Shown in pieces: positions 36,668 through 47,314 of a stretch of DNA of 64,000 nt. The stretch lies in NCBI RefSeq assembly GCF_964340395.1, contig NC_135563.1, positions 2,928,922-2,992,921 of the forward strand. The letters are read 5' to 3'. A program made the position numbers and the translations under genes. Within the stretch, counting starts at the first letter, position 1. Every line of letters begins with the position of its first letter. The notes beneath the pieces are model-generated. The model had not been told where the DNA came from. It saw only the letters and a program-made list of their open reading frames with translations, and did not search any database. The DNA comes from Glandiceps talaboti. Taxonomy: Eukaryota > Hemichordata > Enteropneusta > Spengelidae.

Positions 36668-36722
36668 GCAGAAAGGTCACTGCTTCATTAACCCTGATTA
36701 TGTATAAATACATAATCAGTCA
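36668..36722 (-). repeat. Split direct repeat A, terminal copy (A1)
   Basis: The 5' terminal 55 bp of the element; same sequence as 32039-32093 including the hairpin. Its outer end (cataatcagtca) touches the minisatellite unit gtagtagtatg with no target duplication. Confidence 0.9.
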
Positions 36723-37047
36723 GTAGTAGTATGTAGTGCTATGAATACAAAGACAGTACTATGTAGTAGTATGTAGTGCTGTGAATACAAAGACAGTACT
36801 ATGTAGTAGTATGTAGTGCTGTGAATACAAAGACAGTACTATGTAGTAGTATGTAGTGCTGTGAATACAAAGACAGTACTATGTAGTAGTATGTAGTGCT
36901 GTGAATACAAAGACAGTACTATGTAGTAGTATGTAGTGATATGAATACAAAGACAGTACTATGTAGTAGTATGTAGTGATATGAATACAAAGACAGTACT
37001 ATGTAGTAGTATGTAGTGCTATGAATACAAAGTCAGTATTGTAGTAG
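36723..37047. repeat. Minisatellite, 37-40-bp unit, middle segment
   Basis: The array interrupted at 31692 continues here in the same phase, mostly as the 40-bp gacagtactatgtagtagta variant, up to the second insertion at 37048. Confidence 0.92.
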
Positions 37048-39145
37048 CACAGACAACTAACACACAGATTTGTAACGAACCTTCTCCCATTGTTCGATCA
37101 TAGCCTCGGGTAAACATTACTCTATAGTCATGGAAATAACTTTCCAAGGTGTGAATCTGCCCGAATTGATATAGTCTTGTATAAATCAACAGACCACACA
37201 ATACTACGTGATATTACGATGGGAAAGTTTGCTATCCTATTGACAGAATCATAAATGTAATAGATGACTTGCAATATCGGCACTTGAACTCTCATGCGAA
37301 CTTGAAGCGGACTCAGATCAAATATCATTGACATGTAAAACACAGACAACTAACACAGTCTATGTGTAAACACATACCGTCTTGTGTTGTCAACCGACAC
37401 TATATACATTTAAACATGTTTTTGGCATGATGCAGGTAATTTTCCAGGTCACAGGAGACACTATTGCAACAAACATTAGTGTTGCGTCTTTCTTCTTTGA
37501 TTGCGACAGGGGTACATGCATGTTATGAATCAAAATAAAAACAATCGACTCTCAGTACCATATTGGAAAGCAAAACATACAATAAGACGAGGCATTGTTT
37601 TCCAAGAAAAATTATAATCATACTGAGGATACTTTATGATGTGAAGCTAGCTTGCCTTCTTAGTTAAAATATCATTTTCAAAGCATTTTGTATGTTTTCC
37701 ATTGTACAGTTTCACTTTGATCATGGCCACACTTGTACCGCTGTGGGTCGGTGGGAACTCCGCTCCGGTAAATTGATCGGGAACCCGTTAACAGCTTGTG
37801 TGTTAAATTTGACATGGGTGATGAATGCATAGACCCTCATGTAAACGTCAGAAATGTTACGACTATTGAATAAAATCCCAGTTGGTAGGACGAAAATCCC
37901 AGAGTGTAACTTACTATAGAGCCATAGAACACAACTTGCCCTATCGTCAGAATTTGTCGTACAGTGTGTAACAAATTCCATATTGCTGCATTTTGAAATC
38001 AAATATGTTCATTATATATTCATAATTTTGACCGTCCCAAAAAAGCAAGTTTTACAAGGCAATAAATCAGCTAAATCTCGCTCTATTTTCAAGCTGTTTC
38101 CACAGAAATTGTAAGCTTCTGGTTGAAAATAATGCTAAAAAACCTTTGACCCTAACTGATGACGCGGTGCTGTTTAAACAAGTCATTGAATAAGACATAG
38201 TCCCCGCTATGATTGGGTTTTAAGGAACTGGAAGTTTATGTTGTCATTTTCAAACCTGGTTAATGTTGTTTGGCCTCATATGGTTGTTTTTGATATCACT
38301 ACTCTGTCCAAGCATGTCTGAGTTACGGCTTTGGAAATGAAAACTGTGCCAACAAAATGGCTGTCAGGCAGCCATATTGGATTGTATCAAGACGAAAATG
38401 GATATGCACATGTATGTCACAGAACACTGTACTAATACCAACTTTGAATGAGATCTGTTCAAGCATGTCTGAGTTATGGCTTTGGACATGGAAAATTCGC
38501 AAACCAAATGGCTGCCAGGCAGCCATATTGGATCATATCACGACAACAATGAATTTGCACATGTATGTCATAGAACACTGTGCTAATACCAACTTTGAAC
38601 GAGATCTGTTCAAGCATGTCTGAGTTATGGCTTTGGACATGGAAAATTCACAAACAAAATGGCTGCCAGGCAGCCATATTGGATTGTATCACGACAACAA
38701 TGAATATGGACATGTATGTCATATAACATTGTCCTAATAGCAACTTTGAATGACATCTGTTCACGCATGTCTGAGTTATGGTTTTGGACAGGGAAATTTA
38801 GCAAACAAAATGGCTGCTAGGTGGCCATATTGGATCATATCATAAAACAAATTGACGTGCATATGTATGCCGTAGTATGTTGCCCCTGTACGAAGTTTGA
38901 AAAAAAACGGTCCAGGCATTTTCAAGAAATGGCTGTGGACAGACGGACGGACGCACGGACAGATGGAACCCAATCCATAAGTCCCCATCCAGACTTTGTC
39001 CGGCGGGGACTAACAACAAAACACCGATAGTACCCGAAGAGGGACTTCGGTAGCTTTCGGTGTTACGTTGAAAGTGCAAGAGACCCTTGTAGCGTACCCG
39101 AGGCAAGGATCAATAGCCATTACGAATCTGTGTTAGTTGTCTGTG
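37048..39145. mobile_element. Inverted-repeat element inserted in the minisatellite
   Basis: The left end cacagacaactaacacacag at 37048 is matched, inverted, by tctgtgttagttgtctgtg ending at 39145. Similarity continues inward through gattTgtaa/gattCgtaa to gcctcgggta on both sides, giving a terminal inverted repeat of roughly 60-70 bp with gaps. A second copy of the end motif lies inside at about 37343. No transposase ORF is visible in 2.1 kb, so the element is non-autonomous. Minisatellite units flank both sides. Target duplication is unresolved because the flanks are themselves repetitive (gtagtag / gtactac). It contains the element at 38198-39012. Confidence 0.75.
38198..39012 (-). mobile_element. 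Nested dispersed element with 151-bp tandem core
   Basis: A - strand copy of the family at 1-555 and 10277-10480. Reading on the - strand it begins ttagtccccgccggacaaag and ggacttatggattgggttcc. It runs through about four core units (ccaatatggc, ccattttgtttg, gacatgcttgaacag) and ends with agcggggactatgtc. The ends carry short inverted repeats tagtccccgc/gcggggacta. Homology among copies continues a further ~20 bp past the second one (to caatgacttgttt), so the exact boundary is uncertain. No protein is encoded; apparent ORFs are in the tandem core. Confidence 0.72.
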
Positions 39146-39500
39146 GTACTACCGTAGAAGTATGTAGTGCTATGAATACAAAGCCAGCGTGTAGTAGTAT
39201 GTGGTGCTATTGTGAATACAAAGCCAGTATGTAGTGGTATGTAGTGCTATGAATACAAAGACAGTATGTAGTACATGTAGTACATGTACATTTGTATATA
39301 ATGCTATGAATACAAGACCAGTATGTAGTAGTATGTAGTGCTATGAATAGAGCCAGTATGTAGTACATGAATAGAAAGCCAGTATGTAGTACACATGTAG
39401 TATGTAGTACAAATGTAGTATGTAGTGCTATGATTACAAAACCAGTATGTAGTAGTACACCCCGGTAGTGCTATGAATGCAATTAATATAAAGCCAGTAT
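39146..39500. repeat. Minisatellite, 37-40-bp unit, right segment
   Basis: More degenerate units of the same array (gtatgtagtgctatgaatac aaagcca). Deviations include gtacatgtagtacatgtaca and gtacaccccggtagtgc. It fades out at about 39500. Confidence 0.88.
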
Positions 39501-39824
39501 TTTTACTCTGAAAAGTCAATTTTTACACTATTTAGACCCTTTCAGACAAAAATTTCCAAGCTTTAAAGGACAGCACTGACATGTAAAAAGCAACTACACA
39601 GGGTTGAAATACTTTTGAAATATACTTTGATAGCATCTTGACAGTAAGAGGGGAAGAGCTTGAGACTGGGATATGTCCACCTCATGTGGGGGGTCCAAGG
39701 GGGTCTCCCTCTAGAAGCCCTGCAGGATTTTTACTCTTACATGTAAAGCCAATTTTTCAAGCAATAACTCAATCCATGCTTTACAAGACAGCGCCATCAA
39801 GTATCAGAAACTATTCTTTATAAC
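39501..39824. other. Unique spacer
   Basis: No gene or repeat was recognised. The ORF at 39638-39823 lacks recognisable features. Confidence 0.4.
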
Positions 39825-40391
39825 TTAGGGAGCCGTCATTATTTATGGCCTGGGGGGGGGGGGGGGTCGGAGGAATTGTCCTGTAAAATATGGAAATTCG
39901 AGTGCCCCCCCCCCCCCAATCTTCCTCAAAAAAATCAATGATCCCCCTCCCTGACATCAGAAATTTGGATGACCCCCCCCCCCCCATGTCCCCATATCAT
40001 TTACACATGAAGTATATATACACTTGTATATCATATATACACTTGTATATCATTGCATACCATTACCAGAAAATGTGAATTTATCAAAGGTTCTAAATTT
40101 TAGTGATCTGAACTGATGAACTGATAACAAATAAAAAAGAGAGATCAAGGTCAAGATTCATACATATGTTAAAAGTAAGTCAAATTCAAAATGACACTAA
40201 ATCACCTCATGAAGGTAATCATATTGTATACATGTGTGGTATATGAACTACAGGCATTCATCACTTGTACTATACATGTGGTGATAACAAGATATTGAGG
40301 AGATGTGCACTTGGTTAGTTACTGCAAAATATGTATTGAGATACTGAGTTACTTACAAAGTGGTGACATGGTGGCCATTAATTTTAAAGTG

Positions 40392-40758
40392 TCATGTGTA
40401 CTTATTGAAAGCATTCAACCAGGAACCAGCTCTCCTACCACCTCTTGTTACAACCACTGACTCTGTTGAGATTTGACTCATAATGTTACTTTGTTCATGT
40501 TCACTGTCACTACATGTACCATCAAGTTCATGGATCACAACATCATCATCACTATTGTCATCTGTTTCACTTTCAGTTGATAAAGTAGCTTTTTTTAACA
40601 TTGAGGTATCCACATTTGATTTCCTGAGACAGTCTGCTATGATTGCTTTGATTTTATCATCTTTCTTTCCTTTTTTACTTGGATGATGATGATCTAAATA
40701 TTTTTCTAACTCTTTGACTCTCAGTTGTGAAAGTTTTCCATTCAGGGAAATATATGTT
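40392..40758 (-). CDS. SAP-like, acidic ORF inside the TIR element
   Basis: This - strand frame is open for about 120 codons from a stop near 40760 to TGA at 40392. There is no ATG at its beginning, so it is likely an exon or a fragment. The N-terminal part reads GKLSQLRVKELEKYLDHH, then a KKGKKDDKIKAIIADCL stretch. This has the L..l.v.eLk.yL ... K.dli..i pattern of a SAP DNA-binding motif. A very acidic linker (ETDDNSDDD, DSEHEQ) and a basic end GGRRAGSWLNAFNKYT follow. It may be an accessory protein of the element or a captured host exon. I know no exact match. Confidence 0.45.
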
Positions 40759-40759
40759 T

Positions 40760-42240
40760 AAAATGTTTCATATATTTATCACTTGTTATTTATAAAAGTT
40801 ACATTTATGTATTTCTCATAATTTATATTGAGATGTTGTATTCATATATAAAAAGAAATATGGTAAAGAGGTATTTACAGAAGTTTAAAGTGAATGATTT
40901 AAAAAAATGGAAAGCTGGGATGTATTGTTTTCACAGTACACTCAGGAGATTTCAAAAACAGACAGGGATTAACATTTTAGATACACTATAGTATTTGAGC
41001 TGGCAATCTTGGTACTCCAATTCAGTCAACTGCATATGTTTTGATGCAGTTAACTAGTTTCACCTAAACAGTGTAGACAAACACTTGTTTGGCATAAGTG
41101 TGCTGTATTGCCTCATCCATTTTTTCAAGGTATTTAAAAAGGCAAATCTTTCAGAAACTGATTCAATATCAACTGCTTCCCAGTATGGTAACAGCTATAA
41201 ACATATGGTTAAATTTCCTATAGCTGTCTCATGCCATTTCATGCCATTTCTCATTATTGTATCTTACACACGAGTTTCAGACATGTCTCCTTTTATTTTA
41301 CTCCTTGTAAAACACTGACACTGTCTTGTGCTTTGTTTTTGAGCCATATAACAATTTGAAACCATGTACCCTGTACATGTATACCACAGTTACCATGGTC
41401 TTGTCATAATACTAATATTAGCAACTAGACTCTTATACACAGCAAACAAAGTTGTCTATCACTTGGTACTTAATTTAATCTGTCGGCTATTAACCCTTTC
41501 AGTACTAAAAACTCTCCCGCCATTTTTTAAGGCAAAATTTCTTGTTAGTCTGCAAGTTTTTTTCCATATATCAACTTGATTTTAGATTGAGAAATATTAC
41601 TTCCTGATGATGTAGTATTACTACATTTACAAATCGATTATCCGTATTGTTTCATATTCTTCTCCAGTACAGAAAGGGTTAAGGGAATCCGCAATAGCAG
41701 TGTTTTCTCATTTCTGTGAGATCTTATGCCAGTACATGTACTGCAACAATTCTATCAGGCCAGATGACATCCTACAAAACTGTGATTCAGGGATTGCATT
41801 TTCTATATATTTAGACAATAATGCACACCCTGCCAGCCGATACTGGGCAAAAGCAACCTTTGCATGACATAATTGTGCGAGGCGACAGCCAAGTACATTA
41901 TGGAGTGCAAAGTTTGCTTGAGTCCATTATGGATTGGCAGGGCGTGCATTATTGTTATTATTTTACAGTTTTGCCAATACCAGTGAATTTGCAGATGGTG
42001 AAAAGTAAAATTGAATTAAATCATCTGCAATAATAGTGTACATTATCAGAAATAATGTTGAGGGATGACGTCACAAAATTCACTGGAATATAATTTTCAA
42101 TAATCAGAAATTTTGACAATTTGTGTATTTTCTATACCATATTTTTCATTTATCAGAAATTTTGACAATAAAATTGTATTTGGTGTTACAGTTTACTCAC
42201 CATTTTCCTGTACAGAAGTTTTGTGAACAAATTTTTGAGT
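40760..42240. other. Interior of TIR element, no recognisable gene
   Basis: AT-rich sequence with short ORFs (41085, 41364, 41821) that show no domain. No DDE or helix-turn-helix motif was recognised. Confidence 0.4.
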
Positions 42241-42369
42241 AGCCCCCCCCCCCCACCTCTCATTTTTGAGTAGCCCCCCCTGGCCATCTCCAATTTTTAA
42301 GTGACCCACCCCCCTAAATTCCTCCGACCCCCCCCCCCCCCCCGGCCATAAATAATGACGACTCCCTTA

Positions 42370-44535
42370 CATAGGGTTGAAATATGTTCTTAAACGGTTA
42401 AATGGCATCATTATATACATGTAGTAAAGGTCAGCACATCTAATGGTAGTATCATTGGTAGGGGAGATTGAGAGTTTAAGGCAATTTTAGACTACCTTGG
42501 CAAACATTTCACATCTTTAAAAGACTATTATCTCAAATTAGAATTGGGTGAAAATATTTAAGAAAAGTTTAATACCATTATGACAGTAAAAAGGTTGTTG
42601 GTGCATCTGATTGTTGGTTGAATGCATGAGTGACCTCTGGGGGTGAGGGAGTCCTTGGGGGTTTCCCCCCTGGCAGATCTGCAGTTTTTTGCTTCTATTA
42701 AGGCAATGTTTAGGTTAGTCATAGTCTTTGAGGTAATATTTCCAAGCTTTGAATAGCTAACGTAAATGTAAGTTTTAAATGAGTTTCCCATGTCACATAA
42801 AAATTGCCCCGTAACATTGGTACAGTGGCATTAATATTGCATGTATAGTAAAGTCACTGGTATGTTAGAGAATTTTAGGTGGTCATACCTAGTGTATAAT
42901 AGAAACTGGTATCTGATGAGATGTGGTGATTTGTAGTGTCAATAACATGTAGTGTCCAAAATAGAAAGTGTATTAATCCCTTCTGACAAGTTCATAGTGA
43001 CGAGTAGGGAACATTTTAGATTAACTTCTTTTATAAACTATCTATGAAGATTACCATTACGAAACCTTCAAGTTCACTTTTGCCCCAAAGTGCAATATAA
43101 GTGAAGCACTAGCTGATTGTGAAACAGCCAAGCATTTACATGACATGTTCTGTAACTAGTGTGGTAGCTAGGTAATACATGTATATGTATATTTATAGTT
43201 ATGCTTGAACTAATAAGTAATATTAAAGAATTCATGTAAGAAATGGAGAAGAACAAATATTTACATGTACCACATTTCAGACAAGGCTACATGCCATTGA
43301 AGAAAAAGGATTTTTTTCTTCCGTCACAATCCAAAACACAATGCCCCCCCCCCCATCCACAATTTTGAAAACAGCATGCCCCCACTGCCAATTTCAAAAA
43401 CAGGGTGATCTCCCTCCCAATCCACCCCACCCCCCCCACCCCCCTGGCCGAAGAAACTGACTGGTCCCTTATGTCATTCTATTTCAGTAACAATGTATCA
43501 TTTTCACATACCGTTCGCACATGTGAGCTTGATTTTAGGCAAAATATCGGGCTAATAGAGTGCACACAGACTCTTGTTCGCTTGTATTGTTTGTATTCGG
43601 TATTTGGCATTTCGCACGTTGTTTATTTGCACCATTCACAGTGTCTTATCATGCTTTGTGTAACTTGTAAGTCTAATTGACAACTGGGCCAACGGTTTTT
43701 ACTAGACAAATTTGAAACAAATTTTGCATCAGTTTGATGGTAAACCTGCTATATTGACTACAAAACTTAATTAACGTCAGTTATTTCTACTTATTTTGCA
43801 TCACTATATATTTACAAACAGTATATCAGACTGAGTATATATGAAATATGAGAGCCATGTGAAACTTTTTCAGTGCAAAATGGGATGAAGATATGAGGCC
43901 AAAGTCAGTGCTCTTTACAGCAGTTTGAATTTCCTGCATATGCATACATTACCCATAATCCTCTTTATATATGGGACATCTGCCTTTAAGATTGGGAAAG
44001 GGTATTGTTATCACCTGGACATGGTAAACTAAGATCAGGCAGCACTCTTGTAGTCTTTACATTTCAAAATATGACCATTGTGGACTAAAATTTTGCTGTC
44101 TACATGTACTTACTCTTAAAAAAAATTGCTGTCATGGTGGTTGAAAACAAATTGTCCAAATCCACCAACCAACCCCCCCTCCCCTCCGAAACAAAATGGT
44201 TTACCCCTTATGACTGAACACACATGTAGAGTCCTGTACAGGGCCCGGATAACATGCAATAACCAGTTATTGTGTCTACCAAACCTAGTGTATGCAAAAC
44301 ACAAAGACATTCAAATTGCATACACCTAACCTGTCTCCACGTTCTGCCTTCACTAGTGTATTTACAATTCAAGTGTGTATTTAGAATTTACAAACGACAT
44401 TGTGTCAGGCCAGGGTGACATCTTTGAACTGACCGTGACGTCATCATCACAATTACATCCAAATTACACATTTGAAAACGTTGCAAATTCGAATAAAGCA
44501 TTACTTCCAAGATTTTCGAAGTAAATAGAGTCAAG
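42370..44535. other. Intergenic, with C/G-tract element ends
   Basis: No gene was recognised. Two patches resemble ends of G-tract elements. At 43340-43472, C-runs end in ctggccgaagaaactgactg gtccctta. At 44135-44210, ccaaccaaccccccctcccc tccgaaac leads into accccttatg. Each places a homopolymeric G/C tract a few tens of bases from a (t)aaggg-like end, as in the element at 39828. No partner ends were found, so they may be solo fragments. Confidence 0.4.
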
Positions 44536-46047
44536 TAAGGTTATCGGTGACACTACATGGGTAAAACCAAGGCGAAAAAGACGGATTTCAAAAATGGCTA
44601 TATGCAGACTAACCTCCACCGTCCATGTCCAGTTCATATCAACGCGTGTCTCGTTGTGAGATATATGACCCCTGACCTTTGCATAAACGCAGATTTGTGT
44701 ATTCATGATAGACTAAAGTCTTTTACTGTGTGTGTGAAGCATTCTTCCGAACGCAAGGGGGCGTGCAAGTTTCGATATAAACTCTCTTTTAAACGGACGA
44801 AACACGTCAAAATGCCAGTGAAGGTACGTTTGTACTTTAGAAAAATTAGAAACCTTAGAACTTTAATAGACGTGACTGTAACAATGGTATCACTACACAA
44901 GTGAAGGCAGAATGCAACTAGTCTCCTTTTGAAACGGGCAGTCAACTTGTTCTTGCCAAATGATAGCATAGTTGACTGCTACACTAATCTAAACAGTGAA
45001 TTCCTATGTTAATTGATAATATAATCATAATATATTTTTGGGGGTTCTAACATGCAGCACCCTCAGCGATGAAAGTGAGAACAACATGTCACACTGCTAG
45101 ACACTTGTACTCGTCGCCGTCGCCGTCGGAAAACAGCCTAACAGGTTGGGGGATGGATGTACTTTTTATTAAGGGGAGAGAAATATATTATTTAGGGGAG
45201 AGAAATATTCTATTAAGGGGAGAGAAATATTTTGTTAACGTAGAACGCGCCTCGGTTATTTTGGAGTTCTGCGCATGTGTATGCGCATCCCCAGTGAAAG
45301 AACAACTATCACTTCCGGTATAAACACGTCTAGTTTTCTACGATAAACGTAGTCCATCATGCATCTAAATTGAAAATGTATCCATTCCATTCAAAGTTTA
45401 GCCGTAATGTAAAAATAGCTAGATCTTCTGTTGCTTTTGTAGCTCGATCACGAGCTAAATCCATCTATTTCATGGTACACTGAAATTATCGTGAAACATA
45501 GAGAATGGACGACGAACGGATCGACGACCCGCCCAAACTCAAAATTGATCTGCAATCTGGTCGTACTCCCTGTCATGTCTGTATTCAGTAGTCACAACAT
45601 AACCCCGACCTATTTTAATTTTGTAGCTTTGAGGTATGTATTTAGACAAGAGTGCAACTATGTAGCAGTACTACATCTATGACAAAAGATCCAGCGGCTT
45701 TTTGTAGCAAAAGCATTCTGTGACTAGAAATAAGTGTACAGACAAACGAATGCGAAGGGTCTCCCGTATATTGTTTTCGTGTTGACCCCCTGATCGCTGT
45801 GACTGCAAAGTTGAATACGTACGAATATCGCTCCGAAATATTCGACTTTTTCTATGAACTACCGATCGAACTCGGAAGTAGACACGAAAAAAGTAAAATG
45901 TCACCATCACAGTCCACCTCTGTCCCGGGACCTTTCATCATGTTTTCCACATGTGAATTGTTGTAATTCAGCAGCGGGTACAGTCAGCCTTTATATACCC
46001 TCCTTCATCGAAACTCAGGATCTCTCTTTACAAATGTGAAAGATAAA
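44536..46047. repeat. Unique region with a minisatellite seed
   Basis: At 45147-45233 there are about three units of gggagagaaatattctatta agggga, preceded by gggggatggatgtacttttt. This is the reverse complement of the 11385-13995 minisatellite unit. The rest is unique. A possible start exon (caaaATGCCAGTGAAG/gtacgt at 44812-44823, preceded by a pyrimidine tract) could not be joined in frame to any later exon, so it is not called. ORFs at 44557, 45069, 45491 and 45677 have no recognisable features. Confidence 0.5.
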
Positions 46048-46064
46048 ATGAAGAAAACCCGAAG
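46048..46064 (+). CDS. Candidate small spliced gene, exon 1
   Basis: ATG followed by five codons and a strong donor (cgaag/gtaagt). It joins in frame (phase 2) to the exon at 47215. Function is unknown; this is a weak prediction from splice signals alone. Confidence 0.22.
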
Positions 46065-46553
46065 GTAAGTTTCAAACTTTCTGTACGCTCTGTGTGGTGT
46101 ATGAATTACGCACGCTATGTGTGTACACTTGTGGAGTAGTACACTAGTGACGATCGTATCAATTTTGCAAGCGTGGGCCAATAACTCCTTTAGACAGAAT
46201 ATAATCAACTATTATCAAGCGAAACCGCAAATTGTGGAAAGTTTAGAAGTTATTGTATTTCTAAGTAAAACGTGCTCATTGATTATTACCGACGCATTGG
46301 AACATGATCGAGTGACAGCCATTTTTTTTTTCATTCAACGGACATGTACATTCCACTCAGGAAACAAACAACATTGGATATGGGGAGGGTTGATGAAGAG
46401 AAAACGTACCAAAAATGAATACGTATCGGCTGTCACATGTACATACACGTACATACTACTAACTTCTGCTACAATTTTATTAGACATGATAAAATGTCTG
46501 TGGTCTCTTCCTTGAAACTTTGAAATTTTAACTAATAATTCTTAATTGTACCG

Positions 46554-46554
<1 letters not shown>

Positions 46555-46612
<58 letters not shown>
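46555..46612. repeat. (TTTA)n microsatellite
   Basis: About 14 perfect tandem copies of ttta. Confidence 0.95.
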
Positions 46613-47214
46613 TCTTTTTATTTTTAATTTTGTTTCTTTTAGTTCTTTTCTTAGCTCATCTGGGTTTAGCACTCAAAGATCATGAGATCACATAGATTTA
46701 GACAAAATTTCCCACTACCATGAATTTCTTTTTTTTTTGTGGCCGCTATATTTTGACTATAGGTAAAAATAATAATTTCACTTTATGAAAACTAGACTAA
46801 TCATAACTTTGTTTTGTCTATCATACAGTTTTGTTAGGAGACATTGCTTTCCACATGTAGATGTAAATCCTTCAGTTACAACATTTAAAATTGCAATTTT
46901 GTAGTTTATGAACTATATAAAACTGCTCACTTACTGAAATATTCAACAGCTTTTTGCAAATTTACAAAATAAACATCATTTAGGTTTACCATTTTGTTTG
47001 TGTTGATGGGATGATGTTCTGTTCATGTGTGAATAATGTGGCCATATCTCCAGTGTCACTACTTCAAGTAAATGTATGAGATAAACTTTAAATATTATTA
47101 TAAGTATTTTATTTCACTGAGAGAAAGTTAAGTTTGTGAGCTGATTTTATATCATAATATAAGTTACCAACTGATTATTAATTAAATTTCTGTTATGTTT
47201 TATTTTCTATTCAG

Positions 47215-47314
47215 GGCTTACACATGTACAAATGCTGACAAATTCCACTGCAAGAAGTGGACTGAAAGTGATGTGTCAGATGTGATGTTTGTGGTGACAA
47301 CCCACTCGTGGTGA
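47215..47314 (+). CDS. Candidate small spliced gene, exon 2
   Basis: The exon follows acceptor ttttctattcag and reads, after joining to 46048-46064, AYTCTNADKFHCKKWTESDV and then SDVMFVVTTHSW before TGA at 47312-47314. The total is 38 residues. It has two cysteines, is acidic and basic in turns, and has no known domain. A canonical AATAAA lies downstream at 48149-48154, which would give a long 3' UTR. It could equally be a non-coding transcript or chance. Confidence 0.22.

Larger units (their letters stand above)
31693..36722 (-). mobile_element. PAT/Ngaro-type tyrosine-recombinase retrotransposon
   Basis: A 5.03-kb element lies on the - strand. It has gag, then RT/RNase H, then a recombinase remnant, flanked by split direct repeats. 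In element orientation the order is A1 (36668-36722), ORFs, B1 (32094-32366), A2 (32039-32093), spacer, B2 (31693-31965). This A1-ORFs-B1-A2-B2 layout is the hallmark of PAT-like and Ngaro YR retrotransposons, which integrate through a circular intermediate using a recombinase and make no target duplication. The CCHC knuckle in gag favours PAT over Ngaro. Removing the element rejoins the host minisatellite as gccagtat/gtagtagtatg with no base gained or lost. The paired repeats look identical, suggesting recent insertion. Confidence 0.9.
39828..42366. mobile_element. TIR element with G-tract termini and TTA target duplication
   Basis: The left end gggagccgtcattatttatg gcc, followed by a run of G and tcggaggaatt, is matched inverted by the right end aattcctccgac, a C run, and ggccataaataatgacgact ccc. 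TTA flanks both ends (39825-39827 and 42367-42369), consistent with a 3-bp target duplication. GGG-starting ends with a TTA duplication are typical of PIF/Harbinger elements, but no DDE transposase was recognised, so this assignment is inference. Internal C-tracts lie just inside each end. One coding-like segment on the - strand is annotated separately. Length is 2539 bp. Confidence 0.75.

Noticed and set aside
40392-40613. Transposase gene of the TIR element
   Set aside because: The frame has a SAP-like motif and acidic linker but no DDE or helix-turn-helix transposase motif.
44557-44904. 115-codon + strand ORF and possible MPVK start exon
   Set aside because: No domain; the short start exon at 44812 could not be joined in frame to a later exon.
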